Below are positions 11,301 through 22,500 of a stretch of DNA of 64,000 bases, piece by piece. The notes under the pieces were generated by a model that was not told the origin of the DNA, did no database searches, and saw nothing but the letters and a program-made list of their open reading frames with translations. Source of the stretch: Sistotremastrum niveocremeum HHB9708 (Eukaryota > Basidiomycota > Agaricomycetes > Sistotremastrales > Sistotremastraceae); assembly GCA_001630475.1 (NCBI GenBank), contig KV419419.1, forward strand, positions 404,436 to 468,435, given 5' to 3'. Made by a program: the position numbers and the translations under genes. Within the stretch, counting starts at the first letter, position 1, and every line of letters begins with the position of its first letter.

Positions 11301-12160
11301 CTTCCTCTGTGGACACCATCGCCTGTGAGGGTTGGCTCTGTCGGATTTCTGTCAAAGCCCAGCGGGAGCTTCCACACTTTCTTTAATGCCTTTGAGTCTG
11401 TCGCGACTATGCCTTCGCTCTATGGATATGGAAGAGTAACCGAAGGATCCCAAAAGCAAGCAAGTAGATCTACGACAGTGCGCGCCGTCGATAGCGTTAA
11501 GGGTCTCTTCTCTAAGTAAAGCATTTGCGATTCCTGTATTCTTTTTCCTTCATTCTAATGTCTTTCAGACAACCAGCTGTGCGCAGAGCGGCATTCCCTC
11601 TGCGATACGGCCACAAGCACGCGTATCTGTACACAGAATCAACCGTCTACCGATACATGGATAATCTGGAAACGCCGAAGAGGTGGTTTCAGAGTAACGT
11701 GGACACGATTCTTCGGTGAGTTTCGCGCTCATTGTTCTGATCAGTCATTAAAAGAACTCATTCCAGACTATACGGAACGGAGTTCAGACTCCAGAGAGAG
11801 GATATCCTTTTAGGTATGCCCACGTCGATCCATCGTTCAACTTTTCCTTAACCTAGATATTTAGTGATTGGGACGCTGGAGGCGGCCGACTTCGGCATTT
11901 TCGTCTCTCATTATCATCCTGATGGCCAGGCGTTTTTCGACATTACCTCAAATCGTCAAAGCGGGTCACCCTGGGGCTCGTTTTCGACGGCGCATACATT
12001 GCCGGCCGACATCACCGCAGGCGGGCCCGACTGGTTGCCGGAGGATCACGGGCCTTCATTGAACGCTAGCAAAGTGTCACGGATAGGAGACGGCGCGAAC
12101 ACTTTGCTACTTGCGAGACTCAGGTTTGCCCCGGATCAAGACGAACCCACTTCTCAGTGA
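8334..12160 (+). CDS. Protein kinase with MLKL/HeLo-like helical N-terminus and a C-terminal domain of unknown function
   Basis: Fourteen exons keep phase throughout: 8334-8485, 8535-8751, 8805-8935, 8985-9123, 9176-9691, 9747-10115, 10171-10282, 10335-10432, 10482-10548, 10598-11242, 11296-11515, 11569-11715, 11768-11814, 11865-12160 (1051 residues). Residues about 80-220 are helical and match what I know of agaricomycete MLKL_NTD-like bundles (VLELAPVPGLAEVARTLL, RCANILVAVREE, KPFLKRYLQRD). A tyrosine-kinase-like catalytic domain spans about 386-640: glycine loop GIGTFSDVYKG, VAIK with K413, HGDLKGSN with D506, ADFG with D524, APELL. It looks catalytically competent. Residues about 600-800 are Ser/Pro-rich. 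From about 816 comes LPLWTPSPVRVGSVGFLSKP, the start of a conserved basidiomycete C-terminal domain of unknown function. By analogy to animal MLKL it may link kinase sensing to membrane damage or cell death; this is inference. Confidence 0.85.
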
Positions 12161-12259
12161 TCACTGACAGGACTGTACAAAACATTATTATATCGCTGTA
12201 GCTACACATTATCTTGGACCATCTGTAAACATCGCATCTTCATTATATATACAATCATA

Positions 12260-13694
12260 TCACGCATCAATCCCTCTCTTCCTCGAGCCGACGATAACTG
12301 ACGTTATGGGTTTGCCATTTTTGAGTCGTATTGGACCGGCGGATTCCTCACTACTCGTTGGCTTCGGTCGAGGTGGACTCCGCTTGAGATTCGACTGCTT
12401 GCTTGAGCGGGCATGCCAAGGTCTGTACTCATCTGTCACGACCGTTGTGGTCGACGTACTCGGTTCTGCAATATCGTCATTCATCAAGTCGTCGAAAGTA
12501 TCGTCAAAAGCTGTGCTGGACGACGACCCCATATCAGGTGCTTCCGAAGATGCGCGAGCATTGGATTGAGCCAGTTTGATTCGTTTCCGATCCCGGGCGT
12601 CGCAGTCTTCTTTCAACGCCTCGATCTATATGATGACTTAGCATTAGCGCCCTGAAGGATGAACTGCGATAAGTATCATACCCTGTTATACAACTGAATC
12701 TCCTATGCAGCGATATCAGATTCCAGCACAAAATGGAGTGCACAAGTCGTTCGACGCACCTTCTGTTTGAGTTTTGCATTCGCTGTACGGAGTTTCTGTT
12801 CCTTATCTGTCCACTCTTTTTTCTCCTTCTCAAAGTTGGCCTCCTTCACCGAAATTCGCCCCTTAAGCCGTTGATTCTCCTCCGCAAGCTGCTCTTGAAA
12901 CTCTTTGATCCGTTTACACTCGGCAGTTGTCTCGGCAAGCTTGGTTTGATAGGTGTTCAGTCTTCGCTGTTGCTCGTCAAACTTTTTCTTGGTGACGTCT
13001 CCATGTTGCTGTCGCATTTCAGAAACTTGCCCTCTAAGACGGGTGATTTCTTCGTCCTTCTGGGCTAAGGCGGCATTCCGTTCTTTGAGTTGGTTGCGCA
13101 GCGTGCCTACCTCCCTCGTGAATAGCTGCTCCAAATCGGTTGCCATGCGGGTCAGATCCAGTAAAGCACTCTGAGGTTCTTAGTGAGATAATAGTCAAGG
13201 ATTTAATATTGAGATTGACCGACCTTAATGAGGGAATCATCGCTTTGGTAATCTCCTAAACTGCCCAAGCGCGTCGTAGCTTCCAACACCTCTTCAGGCT
13301 CGCTACTAGCAGATAACGCGCGTAGAGTACGCGTCAAACTCCTGCTAGTGCCTAGCAGGTCGAGATCCGATTCGTCTGACGCGTTTGACGCGTCTTCATC
13401 TCGCTGGGAATGTCGCGATGGGGAGGATGACCCTGGGGTGATGTACATGGGGTGAACGCCTTTGTATTCCCTCCGACATTGGGGACATTTATATCGACCG
13501 GGCTTCTGGTCAGACTCATTTTGCCACTTTTCAATACAAGGTTTATGGAATACATGGCCTGGAGTTAAATTCATTAGTACCCTCGTGTGTCTGAGAGAAA
13601 TCAAATAAGCTTCCGCACCACAAGTTGTGGTCAACGCAGAGCTGAGGTTGGTACTCTGGAGACAGATGCTGCATTTGAATCTGTTGGGTGGCAT
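12260..13694 (-). CDS. RING-H2 finger protein with coiled coil, possible TRAIP-like ubiquitin ligase
   Basis: Exons 13694-13619, 13558-13224, 13170-12760, 12702-12682 and 12625-12260 give 402 residues in phase. The RING starts at residue 8: FKCSICLQ, then CGHVFHKPCIEKW (completed across intron 1) and YKCPQCRREY, a C3H2C3 arrangement predicted to bind two zinc ions and an E2 enzyme. Residues about 140-300 form a long coiled coil (LFTREVGTLRNQLKERNAAL through EKEKKEWTDKEQKLRTANAK). The tail is acidic/serine-rich and ends in a basic patch (GSRKRGIDA). RING followed by coiled coil resembles TRAIP, a replication-stress ligase, but this assignment is tentative. The 21 nt fourth exon encodes EIQLYNR and keeps the coiled-coil phase between introns of 57 and 56 nt. 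Confidence 0.8.
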
Positions 13695-14188
13695 AATGTA
13701 GTTCGTGGCTTGCCCTTTTGTTGCGTCTTGGTCTTTGAAAAGCTGATGTCGTAAGAGGCGTCGCCGACGTTCCAAGTTGTTGTCCGGGGCGATCCCGTCG
13801 GCTAAATTGCTGGTCGTTCTCTCTGATGGACATAATCATTGACCATCCTAATGGCCTCTCTCTGCCACCACTACACTCCGGTTAAAGCTTTTCTGGACAT
13901 CAGTACCGGATTCTGCCCTCGTGGCAAGCATGTCATGTCCTCTTCGATGTCTAAGTCCTCAATCTATTACCTTATATTTAAATTTCCTTCACACACATTT
14001 CGTAACGAAGACGGAACAATCGGAGCGACCGATATCGATCCAGTGACGTTTTGACTTGCCCTGTGTGATCTGAATATATGAAGAGTGTAATCTTTTGCGA
14101 GACCAGAACGGCATTTGATCAATTGAGATGCAAGTATGCAGCAAAAAAATACAAAGCCAGTCGATGTTACACATGCACCCCATACACG
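13695..14188. other. Intergenic, nothing recognised
   Basis: Upstream of the RING gene and downstream of the pseudogene. It presumably carries the RING promoter. No conserved frame or repeat was seen. Confidence 0.4.
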
Positions 14189-16640
14189 TCAGATTTCCGC
14201 CACGGTGTACATTAAGCGATCAGCCATGTCTTGCAACGACCATCGACACGCAGCATCGAAGAAACGATGAACATCCTCATCGAAATGTTTTTGCGAGAAT
14301 GTATCCCGAAAGAGCGAAAGGTAATCTTGGAACGTAAGTGGGTTCTCCTCTTCCTCCTCCTCCTTTGGGCAAGTGGTAATTTGTCCTGTCCGGTTGCAAG
14401 TTGCGACGAGTTGTAGGACAGGGGCAGGAGCTGCTTTTCGGTCTCGAAAGAAACCCATAGCTTGACTTGTCATACATCGTTCTTTTTCGTCCAGCTGATC
14501 GTTATCCTGGTTTGTTGCCCATCTCGCGTCATGTCTTAGAGTCAGCCTTTCCAACTTCATGCAGAGATCGTTCTTCGTCTTGAGAGCAGCAAGAACATTG
14601 TTAACGTTGAAACCAGAGCACGAAAGGCACGCAAGTCCTTGCAAGTCCTTGCAAGTGGTCGAGAATCGAGACAAATCCGGGACGATTTGGAAGGACGCCG
14701 TCGATCGAGAGTTTCTTGATGTTGGGAAAGAACGCGGGGATATCTTCGATGAGAGCCGGAGTCCACGTCGTGGATTTGACTACCGTATTCGGTTTTCCAG
14801 TCCTCTTGCCGTGCGTCCATAGGCCATGTAAGACGTGTCGTGTCCGACGGTCCGCGTGACCGTAAGAGTAAACGACGGTCAACCTCGACCTCTCCTCATC
14901 CTTGTTTCTTCCCTGATCCTCGGAGTTGGGGTGGCCGAGCTTGATGGTGAGGTCATCTGCCTTTTCAGTCCATCGTTTGAGCGCGTGTGGGAGCTGCAAC
15001 GGGTCTCGGTGCTTATTGATGAGAGTGGGGCATATAACGAATTCGGTTTCTTCGAGCGCGGGGAAGTCGAACAGGTCAAAAAGTCGATTGACGCGGGGAG
15101 GGGTGAGGATTGCGACACAGAATCTGATGAGATCCCTTAGGCAAATTTTGATTTTGGCATCAGAGGCACATTCGGTGACATCGGGGGTCAGATCTTCGCC
15201 TGATGCGCATTCGAAGATCACGAGTCTACTGCAATTGCGAAGAATGTCTAGAAGATGGGCGAATCGGAGAGGGTTCTTGGGAGGCGTTTGTATATAAAGT
15301 GTTTAAAGGGAGTCGTAGGCGGTGGTGTGTAGCTTGATCGGCGAGTTGTTGAGATCAAAGCCCCGGAGGGCAAGAAACACGAGGGTGTCGAATTTATGTA
15401 GAATGGGAGTTCGTTGCGCGGAGGAGGAGTCTTGAGGGCTGGGTTCGACGCTGAGCCGCAATTGGGGCACTAGGTGAGCCGCTTTGAGAAACTCGGACAG
15501 CTCGTCGAGATGGCTGGCCAGGAGATTGAGAGAGAGAGAAGACAGTTCGGGAGCCGTATCGATGATCCAATCGAAACGAGTCTTAGGACTCCTCGGTTTT
15601 TCAGAGGTCTCTGGCTGGGTTTCCGCAATCGATTCATCCGACGAGCTTGACGACTCATCCTCGCCCAAAACATCCACGATGTTGTAAGTTAGAGACTTGA
15701 TAGGGTGACCTTTCCGAAGTTCATGATAACCTGTCTTGAGCTCTCGGCTCCAGTCCGGGTCGTAATGAGTCCAATAATCAGGGGAGGTCACCGTTGTCAT
15801 GAACGTCTCCCATGATCTGAGAGAGATTGAAATGGAATTTTGAATTGACAACGTAGAACTCACGTTAAGCGAGCATGCCACGCGTCCGTGTGCCCTCTCA
15901 AATAAGCAAAATGTACGTCTTCTCGCAAGCGAGCTAATGCTTCGGATGCCTGCTCCTCCCCTCCCTCGATTTCCAAAGTCACGCCAAGGTTCACCATGAT
16001 GGCCTCGGTCAACATGGGCACCATCCGTTCTCACCATTCACGAAAAGTCTCGCCCGGTGCTTGGAGACAAAATGAGCCTGTGGGGAAACGCGAGGATTTT
16101 GGAATGCTTACGGCGCTCCCTGTCGAGCTCGTCGCGTATCGATTCCACCCAAGACCAGTCATCCGGTCGAATGAACCCCCCAGTCCTTCGCTTGAGAAGC
16201 GCGGCGACTCGATGTTGAGCTATCAAGTGAGGGGCCAGCTGCATGATTGTCTCTTCGGGGGATGTACTGCTTTCCGAATTCTCGAGCCCGCACGTGACGA
16301 TGTCGCTGGAATCATCGTGAAAGAAGGTGGTGTCCGGGCCATCAGGCGAGGAGGGGTCGGTAATCATATCGAAAGCTCTCAAAGTCGCGTTCCTTGTCGC
16401 GTTCAGGTCAATGGTTCAGGTTGAAGAGACGCGAAATAGGGGGCTTACATAACCCTAGAAATCAACTGCTCAAACAGCTTCAACCAATCCTGCAAGGGCT
16501 CAGCTTGAAGCTTGATGAAGCTTGAAGCTCGATGAACCTCAGTCCATAAATAAGCCACCGTATTGCCCTCATCAACCGAAAGATCATTCCGCCTCGAGCC
16601 TCGAGCCAATTCTTGAATTTTTTCACTTGACGTGTGGCAT
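14189..16640 (-). pseudogene. Decayed leucine-rich protein gene (paralogue of 24653-26777)
   Basis: Reading from about 16640 down, exons join in phase: a first recognised exon ending LQDWLKLFEQLISRVM, an intron of about 58 nt, NATLRAFDMITDPSS onward, then LTEAIMVNLGVTLEIE to HARLT, a 47 nt intron, and SWETFMTTVTSPDYW onward. The rest is broken three times: TGA at 16031-16033 inside FREW-stop-ERMVPM, TAA at 15303-15305 inside AYDSL-stop-TLYIQ, and a 10 bp tandem duplication at 14631-14650 that shifts the frame. Removing one unit restores HLQGLACLSCSGFN. Shared motifs with the 24653 gene are RDPL.LP.AL.RWTE.A and GVLP. No start codon was found; the 5' end lies about 60 bases from the right inverted arm. 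Translation as several short proteins cannot be excluded. Confidence 0.7.
14631..14656. repeat. 10 bp tandem duplication disrupting a reading frame
   Basis: The unit GCAAGTCCTT occurs twice exactly at 14631-14640 and 14641-14650, followed by a partial GCAAGT. One copy fewer restores a continuous reading frame through the surrounding gene, so the duplication is the likely inactivating event. Confidence 0.85.
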
Positions 16641-16698
16641 CAGCCTGCCAGTGAGATGTGCCTTTTGTCCGATGGTTAGAATACGAGTACAGCACAAA

Positions 16699-19544
16699 TA
16701 TACTAGTATATTCTGAGAGACACGGGATTATAATTCTGCCAATCAATTATTTATTTCAAACAGAATTTCATCGAAGTAGGTCCTCCGCTGAGTATGCGGC
16801 ACTTTTCTGACCCTTTGTTCTTATTGTAGTCTTATATTCGAAGATATACTGCAATCTAATGTGTCGTTCGTTCGGCGGCATCTGAGGCCATTCCTGCACG
16901 CTTTCTGATGGCGTCAGACGGATCACCTCCTTAAAGATAACTATGAACACGCAGTACTTAAGTACGAGCTGAACATCGTTTCATGTCGACTATGATCGTA
17001 CGATTTCGTCAGATTCTTCACCGACGGCGCTTCGCCTAATTTCGATTTGCAGAACAGTAGCCTGCGGATCGCTCCTCACTCCTTTGATTCGGTCAACTTG
17101 TCGTAGCATTGCACGGTATGTCTCTACTGGGATATATCTCTCTAACAAATGTCTCACACTCGTCGATAGCTTAGGTTCACCGTGGGTCGGGTACGCCTCT
17201 CGCTAGCTCGTGTCTGTCGACCACTGCCAAGCGACTGTTCTCCTTCAACGGCGGTGAGGGCGGGTATCATTATAGAAAAGAATTTGCTTAAATCCGAGAC
17301 GAAATGAGGTGAGTACGGCAACTTGAAGCTAGACGAGACTTAGCAGCGAGGCGTGGAAATATGTATTACGTAAGCACAATATATTGCTACATCACACTCC
17401 TCTTCGCCCACTCTTCGCCCTCTAGAATTCGAACTCGCGGTCGACCAGGCGGCGTGCAAATATGAAATTTATAGGCCGTGGCTTTGCAAATTTGGCAGCA
17501 AGGAGCTGATCAAGATCTAGAGTGCCTGCCATCTTCATTGTCAATTTGATCTCTGACATTCGCGGACGAAGAAATTTATTCGGATGGAGAGAAAGCTGGA
17601 GTCTCTTGAGAACATAGCTAGACAGAAGCGCTCGAGTCGAAATAAAGCTGTTAGTGGTACTAGTATTGAAGAACATGGATGCCCTTCGGGAGAAAGACGT
17701 AGAGTTTTCCACTGGGCGTGTCAAACAGACCAGCGATACCGATATCCCACCAACTCCCGAACTCTTTTGCTTGCTTCACAGAATCCTTCAAGAACGCCGG
17801 AATCTCGAGTTGTATGAAAGAGCCGCCGCGACCGTGCCCGTCTTCAAAGATTGGAATGAGAATCGGGAAGCGATCTTCAGGAAGCCCGAACCGAAAAGCC
17901 GTGTCACTAATCCAGGAACGTCTGATCCACAGTCTCTCTTCATCGCGGACTTGGCACTTTAGAGAGCGCACAACAGATTCTCTCCGCGGCTGAGAGCATC
18001 GCGTGGAAAGGTCAATCGAGTGTCGGAATGAAATCATTTTATGATTCCATTGATAGAGTGTGCTAAGGTCCGGATTGCGCTCGACGTCTTCTGTACAGAT
18101 GTCAAAGATCCACGAAGAGGCTGATCGTGACCGGAAGCCAAGAAGATTAAAAGTCTTTTCAAAGCCATTTAGGTTGGGAAAGTTGTGCGTGAATTGACTT
18201 CGAGCACTGAGAACGCGATTGGTCCAACCTGAGATACTCGCTGAGAATGACTGAATGACTGGCATATCCGACGGAATGTCGATGGTATGCAATGTTATAC
18301 CACCAGTTTTGAACGACACGAAGACTGCGACGGGCTCTCCAGGGCGGAACACAAGCGAGTCGCCACCCTGAATTAAAAGCATTGAGCCGTGTCTGCAAAG
18401 TGTAGATGGCATATAGATTGCCTACCCATAAGACGTGTTCGTCGTTTAAGATCCCCTCCAAAACGGGGGCATCGTTGATCCAATCAGGATCTTCTAACTC
18501 GTAAATAGCGCCAACACACGCTCTCCAATTGATTATGAGTATTCGTCTAGCAGGGAAGACCATTGCAACATAAGGATCTCCCACGGCAAGAGAATACATT
18601 TGCCTGTCTTCAAGTGGCGTAAGTATTCTGAGGTGAGTTCTTCTTATCCCAAAGTGTTCGTCCGTAAGGCAGATCTCGTCCACACTGAGACGCGTCGGAT
18701 AGAGCGCAACTGATGCAATGATCAGTGAATGGCCGTCTTGCGAGATGCTGCATCGGGCTTGGTAGAGCTCCTTTCCGAGATCCAATTGAGTCCATCGGTG
18801 CCAGGTTGAAGGAGTGGAGTCACCAGGACTGCATTTCAACACGACCACAGATCTCGCTCGTTGGAAGGCTAAGATGTCTTCGGAAAGAAAGAAAGACCAC
18901 GGAGAGGAATCACGCCAGGGCGGATTGAGTGAAATAGAGGACATATCATAAAAAACTTGCTTGACGGAGACCAGGCGTTCTTGGGGGGAGTCTGCGTGGA
19001 GACGTTTCGATACGGCTGCCGACTTTGCGGCAATTTTATAGAGACATTGAGACGATAGATCGGCGATAGCGGATCCTCTCGGTGCAGCAATCGCGTGGCT
19101 GTTGGAGGTATTTAAGAGAGCGAGCCGATTCGACAGAACGAGAGATCTGAGTCTGGAGCACGTCTAGGAAAATGTGGGAGATCATTGACTAAGGAACAAG
19201 TCCCGGTGGAACGCTGCGAACATACCTGTGCAACGTTTATCACGTCTTGGATGCTAAGTCCTTCAAGACATTTAAGTGACAATTCTGCTGGTAGTGCGAG
19301 AATGCCCATATCCTTAGGCCTTGTGTGGGCTTGACTTGAACGTTTGCTACTAAAAAGAGGCGCGTTACGTGACGTGTCGATACAGTGTTGGGTCGATTAT
19401 GTAATTGGATCAGCTGGATCACCGACGCGCCCGATATCATCATAGCTGTATTCTGAGTTACCTGGTTACAGCCATATATCTCAGCCATTTTTTGAGAAGG
19501 CGATCTGAGGACAATTCACTCTCTATGGCAGGAGAAGGAGTCAT
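16699..19544 (-). repeat. Right arm of the 2.8 kb inverted segmental duplication
   Basis: Reverse complement of 111-2922, bounded inside by TATACTAGTATA (16699-16710) and outside by the complement of ATGACTCCTTCTCCTGCC. About 2846 bases long, with small insertions and deletions relative to the left arm. Bases 16760-17090 are almost identical to 2530-2860, whereas the coding part is about 9% different. Its inner end lies just upstream of the decayed gene at 14189-16640, so insertion of this arm may have removed that gene's promoter (inference). Confidence 0.9.
17660..19309 (-). CDS. F-box protein with long C-terminal region (copy 2 of the inverted pair)
   Basis: Exons 19309-19226, 19163-18426 and 18367-17660 give about 509 residues, with the same exon boundaries and phases as copy 1. 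The F-box LPAELSLKCLEGLSIQDVIN differs from copy 1 by E to K. Many other changes are amino-acid-altering (HVLW for HVLE at the end of exon 2, IRRSWIS for TRRSWIS), and near the C-terminus there is a short insertion (KEFGSWWDIGIAGLFDTPSG). No stop or frameshift is seen, so both copies may be functional. It is predicted to act as a substrate adaptor of an SCF ligase. A conserved frame downstream (17422-17724) lacks a clear splice connection. Confidence 0.82.
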
Positions 19545-22500
19545 CTAATGGTCTAATACACCCTCAAGGCATTAGGGAAACAAAAAAGCGAGTCCCAAGT
19601 TAGAGAATGTTGCGTCGTGGCACGACGTCAGTCAGGGCGAATGAATCTCGAAGCCATGCCTTGTCAAATAACAGATGCGAGCACGCCAGAGAATAGTTTC
19701 CATATTTCATGTCCTAGAACGCCACCAGAACGACAGGAGAGTCCCTTGGATCAAGACAATGACGTTGGTTTGGACGGTGCTGGCGGACTTGCCCAGATTT
19801 CACTTTTTTTGTTTCTGGAAAATCTGATGCTGCTTGCAACGCACTTTGGGGTCACAGATATATTGCAGAGATTGTGAGACGTGCAAAGCACGAGGAAATC
19901 CTTAGTCCGGCAGTGATGGAACGGAGCAATCAGTTATGCGAAGACAGAGATTGTTCCGGCTCGGAAGAGCCCAATTGACTAGTAGGCAGATGAATGACCG
20001 ACATTCAACATAGGAAGGAAGGGTCCAAATTCGTAAGACCAAAGATGAGCGCCATGCATGCATGCAGTTCTCAGGATCAACCATACGAGGACGCTGTGAA
20101 TCGAGACCAGTGGAGATAGACGTTTCAGAAAAGGTTCAGCGAGTTCAGAAGTCGAAAGATCATTCCTCGTCGTCTTTAACCTAGACAAGCAACCGAGGCG
20201 CGAAGGTGCCTCTAGAGACGTCGAAGGATAGTATATTAGATTGGAGTTTTTGTAGGCAAATATGGCACGTGAAGTGATTACCGACACGTCCAGAGACTAG
20301 AGACGGACCTCTTGAAGGTTTGATGCGGGCAGCATATCATTGAGCAGCGTATAGCTCACGCCATACGATCAGCATGCCGAGAATGAAAAGTGTTATGATG
20401 GCCCACTGCGTGCCATCAGAACACCGATAACTGGTTCAAGGTTCGAGCGACTCGGAACGAGAGAGAACGGTGTGGCCGAATTTTCGCAATCAGGCATGCT
20501 TCTGCGAGCAATCATTCACAACTCAAATTTAAAAAACATGGGCAGGTATAACGCACTAGGAAACCTCATGGATCGAGATAAACGAAGCAGTAGTCACAGT
20601 GACTAAAATTCCCAGCATACGTGACGATCTTCTTCAAGACTATGATGGTCGCCGAGCGTCGTTTGAGTTCCCATTGATTTATAAATTCAATTGAAGGCTT
20701 CAAAGTGCACTAGGGGCTCTTTGGTGAGCCAGTCAGTCCTACAGAGCCAAGGACCGCGAAGCGCTCCGCGAAGGCGAAGAAAGAAAGCCCAAGTGTTAGG
20801 TAAGCTACAATGCCTCCAACGCCGCCACGAAGGACATTCCTTATGCCATGACCACGAAGAGCTCACATCTATGCTAAATGCCATCCATATTGACTGTCCA
20901 TTCGCTGACTCGAGGTCGCCACGACGGTTTGTCTAGTGAAAGAGCCGATGTGTGGACGTCTCGCCAGGCTCACCTTGCCGAGCCATCTTTGTGCGTATTT
21001 CTCTGCATTCGAGCTTTTATCCGTTCTGATTTCCGTTGAACGATCCATTCGAAGTGATTGACTGAGCAGATTTTCATAGAAAATCCATGCCGTACTTCCA
21101 TGAGCTCTTGAGCTCAGAGCCACCTCAACGAGTCACCGACAATCCTACACCGCGAACCAGCGAGACTCTAGTTCACATATCAAGAATTGACTTGGAAGGC
21201 TATCCCTGATTCCGCGAGAGTGCCACCTCCGGTATAGTAATCTCGTTACCTCGGAGCCTCGGTAAGCTGGTAGATGAATAGCACGTTCTCTTAAGCTGAC
21301 GAACACGCCAGAAATCCCCAGATATTAGACGGGTACTTGGAGATCGTGTCATCATTCCTTGAGGGTCTCGCTTGACAATTTTTCTACGCATCCATTCGGC
21401 CGGTTACCTCTACTCGATGCCCTTCGAACTTCAACCCGGTTAGAATGCTCGATCTCTTGATCGATGAAGCCCATTTCTGACAGCAAAATTTCTCTAGAAT
21501 GTCTGCCTGCCACTGTTCACCCTTCGAGATGTGAGCTGGAGCTGTCTTACGTTCGAAATTTTGATGTGAGTGCTTCTGACCGCGGTGCGAATGCCCCTGA
21601 CTCCAGATACAATCTAGTCCTCACACCGACGACGAACAGGCGGAACGTAGTGTGGCATTTCTATCACTCGACGTTCCCTTCCGTTTCCTCCTCCCGTTTC
21701 TTGGATGATCCAGTCGATGATTAAACTGCGTTATCGGAGGTCCATCTATTATTACGATCACATCCTTTCTTATCTGACACATGTGTTGTTTAGATGTCTC
21801 CTAGATAGTGGGAGGATCGTGTCATTCTCTCGGCAGGCCCTTGAACTGCGGGTCCGCTGACATGGTCTCAATATGTCTCGGGGTTTTTTTGGCTTTTGAC
21901 AGCAGTCCGTTGCGTCTTCTTCTATTCCTCGGCCGATAATGACGTACCGGCTTTAGTGTTCGCGATGGGCTCCGATGAGCGTCTGCATGAAACGTATGCT
22001 CTAACTCTCCTCCCTCTCTCACATAACTGACAATCTTCGCAGAGCGTGCTGATTTTGCCGAAAGCTTTAGTATCCGGGAACGAGACCTCTCTTTGAATAT
22101 GCAGTGAGTGAACATCTATTCTCTTTGTATTTCATCTTCCAAATCACTCCCTGGTTGGTTGCCGTTTTCGTGAACGTAGACGTGACTTGAGCCGTCAATG
22201 ATTGAGTGCCTGTGTCGACGCAAAACGATATTGGCTTCCTGCGATGAATCCAGTCCGGCGTTTATACGGCGAAGATATACGAATCTACGAACATCGTCGT
22301 CGCCATTGCTGAACCGCTTCCTGTCACCAAATGAAGACATCGTTTCATAGTTGCGGCCATTTTCCAAGCCCGGATCGCCTCGCGCTCGAGCAACACCTTC
22401 CTTCGATCAAACAATTGTGGGCGTAGAAAATTCGTGTGCCCAAGGCAGCCTTTCTGATTGGGTCACAGAAGAAGGCTAGACTAGTAAGTCTCTCTTCTAG

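Noticed and set aside
17422-17724. Frame conserved between the two inverted arms downstream of the F-box stop
   Set aside because: It stays open in both copies, but it overlaps the end of the gene in another frame and has no start codon or splice link; duplicates of recent origin share open frames by descent.
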